From the NCBI RefSeq assembly GCF_037126465.1, contig NC_088209.1, positions 3,658,001 to 3,722,000 of the forward strand: 64,000 nt of DNA, written 5' to 3'. Origin of the DNA: Ornithodoros turicata. Its lineage: Eukaryota > Arthropoda > Arachnida > Ixodida > Argasidae. The translations under genes and the position numbers were made by a program. Every line of letters begins with the position of its first letter. Position 1 is the stretch's first letter. The notes under the pieces were generated by a model. That model searched no databases. It had not been told where the DNA came from and saw nothing but the letters and a program-made list of their open reading frames with translations. Of the stretch, positions 43,131 through 55,449 are shown one piece after another.

Positions 43131-43229
43131 CGCCGCAAAAGACAAGAGAAAGCGCCCCCTGTCGAAGCACCTGCAGACATCTTTGGTTCTTTTTGAGCGA
43201 GAGGGTCACATATCCACTACGCTCCCGTC

Positions 43230-43461
43230 ATGACGTCAACGAAAGTTTCCGTTCAAAAATTCCGTTCAGGTTCTGTTCAATACGGAGTGGAAGATACTTC
43301 GTATCAACTTTTTTATCCGGTCAACGGATAAATAATTCCGTGATCGAATTTTGTATGCAAAATTTACAAAGGGCACACTTGGATCTCTACGGTAGCTTCG
43401 TGTCTCTGACCGCACGCATTGTTCGCGACGACGGGGAAGAAATGGACGAGAAGGATGTCGG
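43230..43461 (+). pseudogene. Major-capsid-like N-terminus of a Polinton-type element, truncated
   Basis: An ATG at 43,230 opens a frame with QLFYPVNG, then a stop. One frame over, the sequence continues with a VIEF motif, HLDLYGSFVSL and DDGEEM, to about 43,461. The pattern (basic start, Y-P, I-E-F, D-L-x(4)-L, D-D-G) matches my memory of the N-terminus of the large Polinton/F54H12.2-like virion protein. Only about 75 codons remain of a protein normally several hundred long. The coding sequence stops exactly where a MITE end (43,462) begins. Confidence 0.5.
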
Positions 43462-43640
43462 CACTGATCTCTATGTATAAAGGCTGGATCGCGCATGGGA
43501 GAGGGGCTCGTGGGAGAGAGGCGTGCATTCGGGCCGCCATGTTGGGAGGCCCTAAAGCGCTGTGTGTGCCCATAGAAAACAATGGGAGGCAAAGGAGATT
43601 GTGAGCATTTATTGCGCTGCAGGCGTTGATCGTTGTTTGT
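43462..43640. mobile_element. MITE fragment, second copy of the 26.2-kb family
   Basis: CACTGATCTCTATGTATAAA begins at 43,462 and matches the minus-strand right end of 26,232-26,560 through GGGCCGCCATGTTGG and the later CAATGGGAGGC/TTTATTGCG words. The opposite terminus is missing. It truncates the capsid-like gene. Confidence 0.85.
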
Positions 43641-45290
43641 CATCACACACTTTTGTAAGGTGCCAGTATGCGGATGTATCCTAACAGTGTTTTCACGGGT
43701 GTCCTGCCGTTCGATTCTTAGGTGCGTTATGTTTTGCATTCCGAAACTAGACCGTCACTGCAGTGCAGCGCTGGGGACTGTACTACAGCACGTTTCCCAG
43801 CCAATATTTCAATGAGAAACGATGTGAGGTTAACAACCACCATGTATATAATATCCCGTGCTGCGTTCTGGACAAAATTGTCCATAACGAACGGTCCAGG
43901 AAAGATATACTCGCAGACAGAAAGATCGTTCTGTAAAATCACAGCCGTTGTTTTAGCCGTGTATGCGTTTAGTATGATTTATATCAAGCATCGCCGCAGA
44001 AAGAGTCTTTTAGTGACAACAGCGGTGCCTTGCCTCACAAATATGGACACACCGAAGCAGCCCAAATAATTACTTCACGCAATTAGATCACGCAAGGTAG
44101 TGACGCAAGCTTAATCAATTAAGTTAATTAGAAAGTGGTAACACCTCCTTGAGACACAGGATTTATCTATTTTTGAAGTACAGCCCTTTTATGTGTGTTT
44201 GTTTCTTCCTTCATTTGTTCAGATTATTTGCAGGCGCGGTTGTGCCAAACTGAATGTCCTTCTCGAGTACTCACATGCTTTTGCTGAATACAACTGCAGC
44301 TTGAGCAAAGCTGCTTAGGGACGGGGGCCTGCTATCCAGTGCTGACTGTGTCATGCTTGTTATGTGGAGCACGTTCGAAAAAATGCAGCAGCACATCTGA
44401 AACTCCATTCAGTATCATCGTCATCTAAAAGGGAGCGTCGTAGCACCGTTGAGAGACCAGACACGCTTTCTGAAGATCTTCTATGGCACCTTCCGCAGTT
44501 TGCACAATTTTGTTCAGCCTCGAAGTCTCTCATAGGAAACACTTTGCATTAACTGTGACTCCCATGTTACATTTTGATGTGCAAGGGCCCTGTTGCACTA
44601 CACACGTATGGTCTGCAAATTGCAACAGGACGATTTGGAGCTTGAAACAGTTGTGATTTTGTCATTTTGGCCCTCGTGTACCCGTCTGTGAAACGTAAAC
44701 AAAAAAGTCTAACACGATATGCTTTGTAAAGAAGATGTCTGATGATGAGTAAAGAGAGTTGGACATTTTTCAAGTTGGACATTTATTTCTTGCACTTATT
44801 GCGTTTCAGGATACAATGAACGTGCAGGGAGGTCGCAAAAAGACTACATTTATTGTTTTGTGACATTCCTACAATGACAATATATATTTTAGGTATGACA
44901 ATGGACAGGTACACTCTCTAAATTTGTAGCACTCAATTTTAGGTTGGAATGAGCAATGAATAGCAACTTCCCTCCTGATATTTTCTATATCTGCTGAATT
45001 TTAAATTTAATGTGATCAAATATGTCATAATATAATAATATATATAAGAATAATAATATATAAGAATATAATATGTGATAAATGAATGTGTTCAACAGTA
45101 GATGTAAACACACATCAGTAGCCAGAGAAGTGCATTCTCAAGAATTTTCTACTTATAGCATATATGTTCATGCCCTATTAACTGAAACAATTATCCCAGT
45201 TCCCTGACAAGTTTTAATTTCTGAGAGTGTACTGTAGAGGCGGCATAGATCTACAGCAGTTAATACAAGGTATTATATACTGTGAACAGG
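43641..45290. other. No gene recognised; AT-rich
   Basis: A plus-strand frame at 43,722-44,069 has one hydrophobic segment (AVVLAVYAFSMIYI) followed by basic residues, but no known family; it could belong to the dying Polinton or be chance. 45,000-45,090 is a TATAATAATA-rich stretch. Copy 2 of the composite begins abruptly at 45,291. Confidence 0.35.
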
Positions 45291-47939
45291 AGCAGCATTC
45301 AGGGACACCCCCTCTGAAACCCGGCTTGACCTGATAGCAGAGGACTACGCAAGGAAGCTTAGTTTACAGGATGGTGCGTGAGTACGTGAGGAGGAACAGA
45401 TCTGGGCAGGAGAGGAGGACATATCTGAGGCGAACACTTCCCTTTTTCGCGCCCCGACCTGATAACAACACCGATAACACGCCCGGGAGCATTCGCGTAA
45501 GATAAGATAAGCGGTGATGTATAACTGTGGGAACGAGCATGAGACTTTCCAGATAATCGGGAGATTACCGCATGAAATTGGCAGGTTGGCGCCTGTGATA
45601 GCCTTCTGGACGACAAATTGACTAAATGCGAGTTCTAAGAGTGCAGCAAGGACAGCAGCTACGCTCCGCAGACGATACACAGACTACGTCATTTTTATGA
45701 TGATACCGTCAGTATCAAATTGGTATACAAGAGATATTACGAGCTAAAATAGAGGAAACTGACAAATTGGCGCCAGGGAGTGCCACTTCGGCGACGATTT
45801 GCCAAAATGTCTGAAGTATTAGATTGGGCTGGTTGGTGTAAATCCACAAGCGACCAAAGAACAAACAACGAAACAACAACAGAGCGACTTGTGTGTGATC
45901 TTGTCTCCTGTTTGTTCTTTGGTCGCTTGAAAATGAATGATTTAAACCAAACGCTACTTCGCAGGCTCTAGCAAGGGAAACAGGTATGGGCCGCGGACTC
46001 GTAGCTAATAAGGATGGATATACAGACTACCGTAATTAAGCGATGGCATCTTCGCTATCACGTTTATATCCAGGGTTATTACTAAATGAAATGGAAGATA
46101 TGGACAATTTTGGCGTCTGCGAGTGCTGTGGCGATGCGAGTGGTGGCGTCTCCGAGTGGAAATTATTTGATCAAACGCGACCTCGTTGGACCAGATATTT
46201 TGGAGCAGAACGAAATACCAGATTTGGAGATACGCTAACCAAGTGCTACGCGCCCTCGAGCAGATTATTTATTTCTCGCTTAAGATGAAGCGATGCTTAG
46301 ACCAGGGCAATCAGGGCGCTCACACACGCGGGCCGCATGTGCATGGCTTGCAGTCAGCTATTCTGTGTCCCGAGGGCTCTTGACCACTAAATAGATTAAA
46401 GCTGCCCCCCCCCCCACACACACACACACGCACACACCAATAGTGAAGAATTCGGAATGAAACCAGGTTTCCAGGTATTGTTTTTACCCTTGCTCGATGT
46501 AGTGCTGCTCTGTCGACGTTAGGAAGTACATTCACATTCGAGCAGTTCTTGTGACTCATGAACCTCAACAAGTAGTTATAGCGATTTGGTCTGAACGTGC
46601 ATTTTGATAAACTAAACTACACTGTAAGTAATATGATAATTGAGAAGTAATAGTGGGAGGACAAGTGCAGAGAATGACATCATCTTAATTATTACACTAA
46701 GTTATGGGCTTACAGCATAGCAGCAGCCTCTCCGGATATCATGCCCCCGAAAAAACTATATACGGAGGACAGAGAGGCACAGAGAAAAAAAATAAACAAT
46801 AAATTGATGGAGTAGTTTTGTACGAGGGTCATTGTATGAAAAGTTTTAATTGTTTCTCTTTCCTGTTTTTTTTTTCTTTTTCACGTTGAAAATGCAAGCA
46901 AAATCAACAATACAGTGTGTAAACCGACAAATTTCAGTGATCCTGAACGTTGGGATAATCGTTCGTGAAGAACTATGTACGAAGAACTTGCAACGCCTTT
47001 CAAATTTTCAATGTCTCATTTGGAAAAGAAGGTCATTTGTTTTTGTTGGTCTGTCAAGTGAAGTTTTTCATTGACGAAGTGTATATGCGAATGCCTAATA
47101 ACTATACCGCTCAGCTGTTTACGCCAAGGCACTTTGCTATAATTGCGATCCTTTCCAGGGTCATACCCGCACCCCGCACAGGGAGGTGTACACTCCCCCT
47201 GAATTTTTCGAACCACTCCCCTGTAATTCATGAGATTCCCGATACAGCTTGGCCACCAATGCATCTACCCATAGATATGTATCCATATAGATATCCACCC
47301 ATATGGTTCGCTCACTCGAAATCTCGCAGACATCTTCTGACGCCGGGTACCCCATCTTAGCTTCTATGCGCATTGATGATAGTGCCAGCCGCACACAACA
47401 ATGACAAAGAAGAAATTGTCGTTTCCTCTTCGCTGCTTGAACGAGTTGCGCAACGGACTAAAAGCAGATACCCTTCGTTTGAATTCAGCATGAGAGAGCC
47501 GCCACGATATGGCAAGGAAAAAACTTGCCAAGCTACGGGGCACCAAAGTTAACTTGCACGACAAATCGCCGGCAGTCCGAACAATTTACACGGCAACAGA
47601 CACCTACGATCACTGGTGCTAAAGTCTGAGGAAAAGACATTCATAGATGAAAATACATATCCGTTACGAAGCCGTTTGAATTTCGCTGTTCATGGTCATC
47701 AACCAATTTTTCTCGAAGTGCAGCACGCATAAAGAAGTCCATGATTCGCTTACACGTCGACCTGCAAGAAATGACCCACACTATCCTCTGAAGTCATTGC
47801 ATCACTTTCCAACTTCTTTGAGAAAAGTAAAAAGTAACCTTTCTGCAACCCCGAGGATGGCAGGAGCAACCAAGAATACACCACAAAGAGTCACTGGCGT
47901 ATTCTGCATAGCGAAGCCATTATCAACGACTTATACTAG

Positions 47940-48780
47940 GCCCTTGTAATGAGATTTTAATCAGTGGTGACCCGTAAAAAACGCGGCGGCAGAGTCCTGT
48001 AAAACGGGCAAAACACTTTGTAGCCAAAGGATATTCGAGACGGCTTATGCTATTGCCCTTCCCACTAGGACTGTAACGGAGGCGACCGCAAAATCCGTAA
48101 AAGACCGCAGCAGAGCCTTTAGAAAAGGGCGAAACTTCTTTAATCATGGTTCCAAAACAGATATTATCAACGGCTTATGATGCTGTTCTACAGGGATCGC
48201 AACAGAAGCGACCACAAAATTCGGAAAAGGCAGCAGCAGAGTCCTTTAAAACGTACGAAACCCCTTGTATCATGGTACCAAAGGCATATTCATGACGGCT
48301 TATGCTATGCCTTTCTACCGGAATTGCGCAAGACGGGACCGCAAAATTTCGATACGGCGGCAGCAAGGCCTTTTAAAACGGGCGATACTCCTGTATCATG
48401 GAGCGAAAGAAACGAAAGTTATCAGTGGCCTTGTGCAATGCTATTCTGCTGGAGTTATAACACAGACGATCGCCAAATTCGGAAAAACGTGGCAAGAGCC
48501 CTCTGAAACGAGCAAAACCCCTGCGTCATGCTGCCAAAGACATATTATCAACAACTTATATTATGTCATTCTACCGAGATCATAACACAGGCGACCGCAA
48601 ATATATGAAAAGGATGCAGCATAGCCCCTTCAGAAACGGGCGAGACCCCTTGTATCATGCTGCGATGACATGTCATCAATGACTTGTGCTATGCCCTTCT
48701 ACTGGGATTGTAATAGAGACTACGCAAAATACGGAAAATGCTGGATTGAGCCCTTTAAAACATGCGAAGCCCATTTAATC
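47940..48780 (+). repeat. ~128-bp tandem array (copy 2, about 7 units)
   Basis: Same unit as at 37,590-38,820. After the seventh unit the sequence jumps to the CCTTTAATCCTGGTGCCA word that ends the array in the other copies, indicating an internal deletion. Confidence 0.85.
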
Positions 48781-48789
48781 CTGGTGCCA

Positions 48790-49560
48790 TTGCGTACATG
48801 GAGAGGTCGCGTTTGAATTGCTTCCAAAACGACACTCGCAAAGCAAAAAGCGTCCTACGCTGATTTTGTAGTATGCATACATGAAAGTAAGATCACGGGG
48901 TTTGAACCCCGTATCTTGCTCCCCTGTTGCACCCTGAAAGGTCGCGTTTGACAAAATCACTTCCAAAACGGCACTCGAAATGATCAAGTGGCGAATTTCG
49001 TCAACTTCCGGGCTTAATATCATTCGATATAAAAATAATATTAAAGATGTCCTAAGCTAATTTTGTAATATGTATATGTGAAAGTAAGATCACGGGGTTT
49101 GAACCCGTACCTTCTTCCCTGTTGCACCCTGAGAGGTCGCGTTTGACAAAATCCCTTCCAAAACTGCACTCGAAATGGCCAAGTGGCGAATTTCGTCAAC
49201 TTCCGGGCTTAATATCATTCCGTATAAAAATAATATTAAAGATGTCCTACGTTAATTTTGTAATATGTATATGTGAAAGTAAGATCACGGGGTTTGAACC
49301 CGTACCCCTTTAAACATGCGACAAACCCCTTTAAAACATGCGAAGCCCGTTTAATCCTGGTGCCATTGCGTACATGGAGAGGTCGCGTTTGAATTGCTTC
49401 CAAAACGACACTCGCCAAGCAAAAAGCGTCCTACGCTGATTTTGTAGTATGCATACGTGAAAGTAAGATCACGGGGTTTTAACCCCGTATCTTGCTCCCC
49501 TGTTGCACCCTGAAAGGTCGCGTTTGACAAAATCACTTCCAAAACGGCACTCGAAATGGA
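48790..49560 (+). repeat. ~198-bp tandem array (copy 2, about 4 units)
   Basis: Dyads CGGGGTTTGAACCCCG (or a degenerate form) lie near 48,897, 49,096, 49,290 and 49,473. A 128-array end word (CATTTAATCCTGGTGCCA type) is duplicated at about 49,345, so the array includes a local rearrangement. Confidence 0.85.
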
Positions 49561-50243
49561 CAGTTTTATCAAGTTGTATAGTTCAATATAAAAGCGATGT
49601 AAAATACAAAACGGTGTCATTTGTATATTACTCACTCAAAATAAAGTTGTCTGTTCTGTCAGCCCCTTCGAGTTCTGGAAAAAATGACCGTTCTCGTTTC
49701 GAGCTCCTTCAGACCGGCCGTACAGTCTCAGCGCATGCGTATTACGATAATACTGGGACTTAGTCCGTCGAGCGCCTAGGAGAGGAACCCTGTCTGAGTC
49801 GCAACTTTGAAGGCCCTTGGGTGCATCAGGATTAACACTCACACATCGTGCCGTGGTTGGTATGTGGCCTGGAGGACGAACTGAACGAAAATAGGCGATG
49901 ACATTTCCAGAATTTCACTGCCTTTGTCGAAAAATCGTAGTCTAAACATGAGCGATGTGCAAAGATCGACGGAATCCCCATAGGCGCAACGCATTAAAAT
50001 TCATATGGCCAGGGTGCAGTAGGTTTATATTCTGGTGGCGCCTTTCATGTCTCCAGGGGTTCTTTACATGGTGTTCTTCTCTATTAGACGATGACATCTT
50101 AAAAATTTTATTCTGTTTTGCTGTTCATTGGCATAAACGCTGTCTCCCATTGAATTCACATCCTGTAAGGCCGCTTCCCGCATAGCGGCTGAGTATAGTG
50201 ACGGAGTGCGCAGGCGTGGGGGTGACCGCGAATTTTGGGATTG

Positions 50244-51385
50244 CATGCTACTCGTTGCAAAACCAAGCCTTTTCGTCATTTAGGTTTTTCTGGTTGGAAT
50301 TGTCTATTCTTGCGGTATCAGCGCTGGCTGGATGGATCAAAACCAGTCCCGTCATGCACAATATCTCCCGACTTCTCCACCGGCTGTGATAACTACATTG
50401 TACACCAGGTGAGCAACAAGTACGACGTCGACCTTCGAGGTCTTAAAAGACCGTCCACACCAATTTGTCTTCACTGGACTCGGCGAAACCATGCTACTCG
50501 TCGCAAAACCAAGCTTCTTCGTCATTCAGGTTTTTCTGGTTGGAACCGTCACACTTGCGGTATCAGCGCTGGTCTGGATGGATCAAAACCAGTCCTGTTA
50601 TTCACAATATCTCCCGAATCTCCACCGGCTGTGATAACTACATTGTACACCAGGGAAGCAACAAGTACGACGTCGACCTTCGAGGCCTTAAAAGACCAGC
50701 AACACCAACTTGTCTTCAGTGGACTCGGCGAAACCAGGCTACTCGTTGCAAAACCAAGCCTTTTCGTCATTCAGGTTTTTCTGGTTGGAACCGTCTATTC
50801 TTGCGGTATCAGCGCTGGTCTGGATGGATCAAAACCAGTCCCGTCATGCACAATATCTCCCGACTTCTCCACCGGCTGTGATAACTACATTGTACACCAG
50901 GTGAGCAACAAGTACGACGTCGACCTTCGAGGTCTTAAAAGACCAGCCACACCAATTTCTCTTCAGTGGGCTCGGCGAAACCATGCTACTCGTTCCAAAA
51001 CCAAGCCTTTTCGTCATTCAGGTTTTTCTGGTTGGAACCGTCTATTCTTGCGGTATCAGCGCTGGTCTGGATGGATCAAAACCAGTCCCGTCATGCACAA
51101 TATCTCCCGACTTCTCCACCGGCTGTGATAACTACATTGTACACCAGGTGAGCAACAAGTACGACGTCGACCTTCGAGGTCTTAAAAGACCGTCCACACC
51201 AATTTGTCTTCACTGGACTCGGCGAAACCATGCTACTCGTCGCAAAACCAAGCTTCTTCGTCATTAAAGTTTTTCTGGTTGGAACCGTCTACACTTGCGG
51301 TATCAGCGCTGGTCTGGATGGATCAAAACCAGTCCTGTTATTCACAATATCTCCCGAATCTCCACCGGCTGTGATAACTACATTG
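50244..51385 (+). repeat. 247-bp satellite, block 1 (about 4.6 units)
   Basis: Period about 247 bp, judged from GTGAGCAACAAGTACGACGT words at about 50,409, 50,653 (variant), 50,901 and 51,148. Two unit types mix: a type with CCCGTCATGCACAATATCTC and a variant with CCTGTTATTCACAATATCTC. The block begins at copy 2's right end and is broken at 51,385 by copy 3. Confidence 0.95.
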
Positions 51386-52473
51386 CAAGAGCAGCATTCA
51401 GGGACACCCCCTCTGAAACCCGGCTTGACCTGATAGCAGAGGACTACGCAAGGAAGCTATGTTTACAGGGTGGAGCGTGAGTACGTGAGGAGGAACAGAT
51501 CTGGGCAGGGAGAGGAGGACATATCTGAGGCGAACAATTCCCTTTTCGCGCCCCCGACCTGATAACAACACCGATAACACGCCCGGGAGCATTCGCATAA
51601 GATAAAGAATAAGACGTGATGTATAACTGTGGGAACGAGCATGAGACTTCCAGATATCGGAGATTGCCGGATGAAATTGGCAGGTTGGCGCCTGTGATAG
51701 CCTTCTGACGACAAATTCACTAAATGCGAGTTCTAAGAGTGCAGCAAGGACACCAGCTACGGTCCGCAGACGATACACAGACTACGTAATTTATGATGAT
51801 ACCATCAGTATCAAATTGGTATCAAGAGTTATTACGAGCTAAAATAGAGGAAACTGACAAATTGGTGCCAGTGGAGTGCCTCTTGGGCGACGATTTGGCA
51901 AAATGTCTGAAGTATATAGATTGGGCTGGTTGGTGTAAATACACAAGCGACCAAAGAACAAATACGAAACAACAACAGAGCGACTTGTGTCTGATCTTGT
52001 CTCCTGTTTGTTCTTTGGTCGCTTGAAAATGAATGATTTGACCAAACGCTACTTCGCGGGCTCTGGCAAGGGAATCAGGTATGGGCCGCGGACTCATAGC
52101 TATTAAGCATGGATACACAGACTACGTAATTAAGTGATGACATCTTCGATATCCCGTTTATATCCAGGATTATTACTAAATGAAATGGAAGATACGGACA
52201 GTTTGGCGTCTGCGAGTGCTGTGGCGATGCGAGTGGCAATAGTTTGATCAAACGCGACTTCTTTGGACCAGATATTTTGGAGCAGAACTAAATACCATAT
52301 TTGGAGATAACGCTAAACAAGTGCTACGCGCCCTCAGTACATTATTTATTTCTCGCTCAAGATGAAGTAATGCTAGATCAGGGCAATCAGGGCTCTCACA
52401 CACGCGGGCCGCATGTGCAGTCAGCTATTCTGTGTCCCGAGGGCTCTTGACCACTAAATAGAATAAAGCCCCC

Positions 52474-52505
<32 letters not shown>

Positions 52506-53736
52506 AGCACACCAATAATGAGAAGTGGGAATGAAACCAGGTTTTCAGCATTGTTTTTTACCCTTGCTCGACGTAGTGTTGCTACTGTCGACGTTAGGAA
52601 GGACATTCACATTCGAGCAGTTCTTGTTACTCATGAACCTCAGCTAGTAGTTATAGCGATTAGCGATCTGGTCTGAACGTGCATTTTGATAAGCTACACT
52701 GTAAGTAATATAATAATTGAGAAGTTATAGTGGAGACAAGTGCAGAGAATGACTCTTCTTAATAATTACACTAAGTTATGGGCTTACAGAATAGCAGCAG
52801 CCTCTCCGGATATCATGCGCGAAAAACTGTAATACTGAGCAACCGGCAGGCGCAGTGAAAAAAAAGAAAAAAAAAGTTGGTTTGAGTTATGTTCGAGGGT
52901 CATTGTGTGAATATTTTTAATTATTTCTCTTTCCCTGATTTCCTTTTTCTTTTTTCACGTTGAAAATGCAAGCAAAATCAGCAATACAGTGTGTAAACCG
53001 ACAATTCAGTGCTCCTGGACGTTGGGATATCGTTCAGTGAAGAAATATGTACGAAGAACTTTGCCAACGCCTTTCAAATTTTCAATGTCTAATTTGGAAA
53101 AGAAGCTCATTTGTCTCTGCTGGTGTGTCAAGTGAAGTTTCTCATTGACGAATTGTATATGCGAATGCCTAATAACTATACCGCTCAGCTGTTTACGCTA
53201 AGGTACTTTGCTATATTGCGGTCCTTTCCAGGGTGATTACCACCACCCCCCAGGGAGGTGTACTCTCCCCCTGAATTTTTCCAACCACTCCCCTGTAATT
53301 CGTGAGATTTCCCGATACACCTTGGCCACCAATGCATATACGCATAGATATGTATCCATATAGATATACCACCCTATGGTTCTCTCCACTCGAAATCACG
53401 CAGACATCTTATCACGCCGGGTACCGCATCTTGGCTTCTATGCGCATTGATGGTAGTGCCAGCCGCAACAACAATGACAAAGAAGAAATTGTCGTTCCTC
53501 TTCGCTGCTGATACGAGTTGCGCAACGGACCAAAGGCTGATACCTTCCGTTTGAATTCAGCGTGACAGAGTCGCGACGGCAAGGAAAAAAAACTTGCCAA
53601 GATACGGGGCACAAAAGTGAACTTGCCACAGCAAATCGCCGGCCAGTCCGAACATTTACACGGCAACAGACACCTACGAGCACTGGTGCTAAAGTCTGAG
53701 GATAAGACATCATAGAGGAAAATACCTATCCGTTAC

Positions 53737-53792
53737 AACAACAACAACAAATAGATCATGACTATGGCCTGGGGTGGTTCACCAGCTTGAGA
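53737..53792 (-). mobile_element. 56-bp LINE-tail insertion with 13-bp target duplication
   Basis: (AAC)n followed by AAATAGATCATGACTATGGC lies between ACCTATCCGTTAC (53,724-53,736) and ACATATCCGTTAC (53,793-53,805). Copies 1 and 2 have a single uninterrupted ACATATCCGTTACGAAGCC. It is the extreme 3' end of a minus-strand LINE. Confidence 0.9.
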
Positions 53793-53920
53793 ACATATCC
53801 GTTACGAAGCCGTTTGAATTTCACTGTTCATGGTATTCAACCAATTTTTCTCGAAGTGCAGCACGCATAAACAAGTCCATAGTATGCTTACACCTCGACC
53901 TGCAAGAAATGACCCACAGT

Positions 53921-54030
53921 GACCCTAGGAAGTCTGCCCAGGACGCACATTTCCCCAGGGCGTCAGTCGTGATGTTGCCAATATACGTGAGGCCGACAAC
54001 GGCAAGCCCTTTCACCATCAACCACCACCA
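53921..54030. mobile_element. 110-bp insertion flanked by CCACAGT
   Basis: CCACAGT occurs at 53,914-53,920 and again at 54,031-54,037. Copies 1 and 2 have one copy of this site (ACCCACAGTGCCC / ACCCACACTATCC). The insert ends in (CCA)n. It is probably a retrotransposon 3' fragment, family not identified. Confidence 0.75.
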
Positions 54031-54189
54031 CCACAGTATCCTTCTGAAACATTGCATCACTTGCCAACTTCTTTGAGAAAAGTAAAAAGTAACCTTTCTG
54101 CAACCCCGATGATGGCAGGGGCACCCATGGAATACACCACAAAGAGTCACTGGTGTATTCTGCATAGCGAAGCCATTATCAACGACTTA

Positions 54190-55440
54190 TACTAGGCCCT
54201 TGTACTGGGATTTTGACAGTGGTGACCGCAAAATTTGGAAGAGGCGCCGGCAGAGCCCTCTAAAACGGGCAAAACCCTTTGTATCATGGTGTCAAAGGCA
54301 TATTCGAGACGGCTTATGCTATTGCCCTTCCCACTGGGATTGTAACGGAGGCGACCGCAAAATCCGTAAAAGACCGCAGCAGAGCCCTTTAGAACGGGCA
54401 AAACCTCTTTAATCATGGTTCCAAACAGATATTATCAACGGCTTATGATGCTCTTCTACAGGGATCGCAACAGAAGCGACCACCAAATGCGGAAAAGGCA
54501 GCAACAGAGTCCTTTAAAACGTACGAAACCCCTTGTATCATGGTACCAAAGGCATATTAATGACGGCTTACGCTGTGCCTTTCTACCGGAATTGCGCAAG
54601 AGGAGACCGCATAATTTGGATACGGCAGCAGCAAGGCCTTAAAAAACGGGCGAAACTCCCTGTATCATGGAGCGAAAGAAAGAAAGTTACCAGTGTCTTG
54701 TGCAATCCTATTCTGCTGGAGTTATAACACAGGCGATCGCCAAATTCGGCAAACGTGGCAGCAGAGGCCTCTTAAACGAGCAAAACCCCTTGTGTCATGC
54801 TGTCACAGTCATATTATCAACAACTTATACTATGTCATTCTACCGAGATCATAACACAGGCGACCGCAAATATCGGGAAAAGGATGCAGCATAGCCCTTC
54901 AGAACGGGCGAGACTTCTTGTATCATGCTGCCGATGACATGTCATCAATGGCTTGTGCAATGCCGTTCTACTGGGATTGTAACAGAGACTACCGCAAAAT
55001 ACAGAAAATGCGGCAGCAGAGCCCTTTAAAACGGTCGATACCCCTTGTATCATAGTTCCAAAGTCATATAAGTATACGCAACGGGTTATGCATGCTATTG
55101 CCGTTCTACTGGAATTATAACGGATGCGGCCGCAAACTCCATAAAAGGCTACAGCAGAGCCCTTTAAAACGGACAAAAAACCCTTTAATCATGGTGGCCG
55201 ACATTTTACACACCTATAAAGACGCGACGGCTTATGTTATGCCCCTCTCCTGTGATTGCATCGGAAACCACCGCAAAATTTGGAAAAGGCGGCAGCAGGG
55301 CCCTTTACAATGACTCAAATGACTTGTATCATTGTGCCAAAAAGATACTATGAACGGCTTGTACTGGGATTGTAACAGAGGATACCGCAACGCTCAGCAG
55401 CAGATCGAGCCCTTTAAAACGTGCGAAGCCCCTTTAATCC
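54190..55440 (+). repeat. ~128-bp tandem array (copy 3, about 10 units)
   Basis: Same unit and same unit order as 37,590-38,820. The special unit containing GTAACGGATGCGGCCGCA (here ATAACGGATGCGGCCGCA, 55,111) is at the matching position, so the array was copied as a whole rather than expanded afresh. Confidence 0.9.
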
Positions 55441-55449
55441 TGGTGCCAG

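Larger units (their letters stand above)
45291..50243 (+). mobile_element. Composite repeat element, copy 2 (5.0 kb)
   Basis: It has the same edges and block order as copies 1 and 3: left block to 46,437 with the perfect 20-bp hairpin at 45,847-45,929, middle block to 47,940, 128-bp array 47,940-48,780 (about 7 units), 198-bp array 48,790-49,560 (about 4 units), right block to 50,243. It is shorter because three 128-bp units and several 198-bp units are missing. The left flank is AT-rich non-satellite DNA; the right flank is directly the 247-bp satellite. No protein is recognisable. Confidence 0.85.

Noticed and set aside
43722..44069. Membrane protein gene with one hydrophobic segment
   Set aside because: No family match, an unsupported start, and the frame begins in MITE-adjacent DNA. 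Noted only in the interval entry.
50235..51128. 297-codon open frame across satellite units
   Set aside because: It crosses several 247-bp units, and because 247 is not a multiple of three it reads the same DNA in different frames. It is a by-product of the satellite, as are the many similar frames at 58-64 kb.
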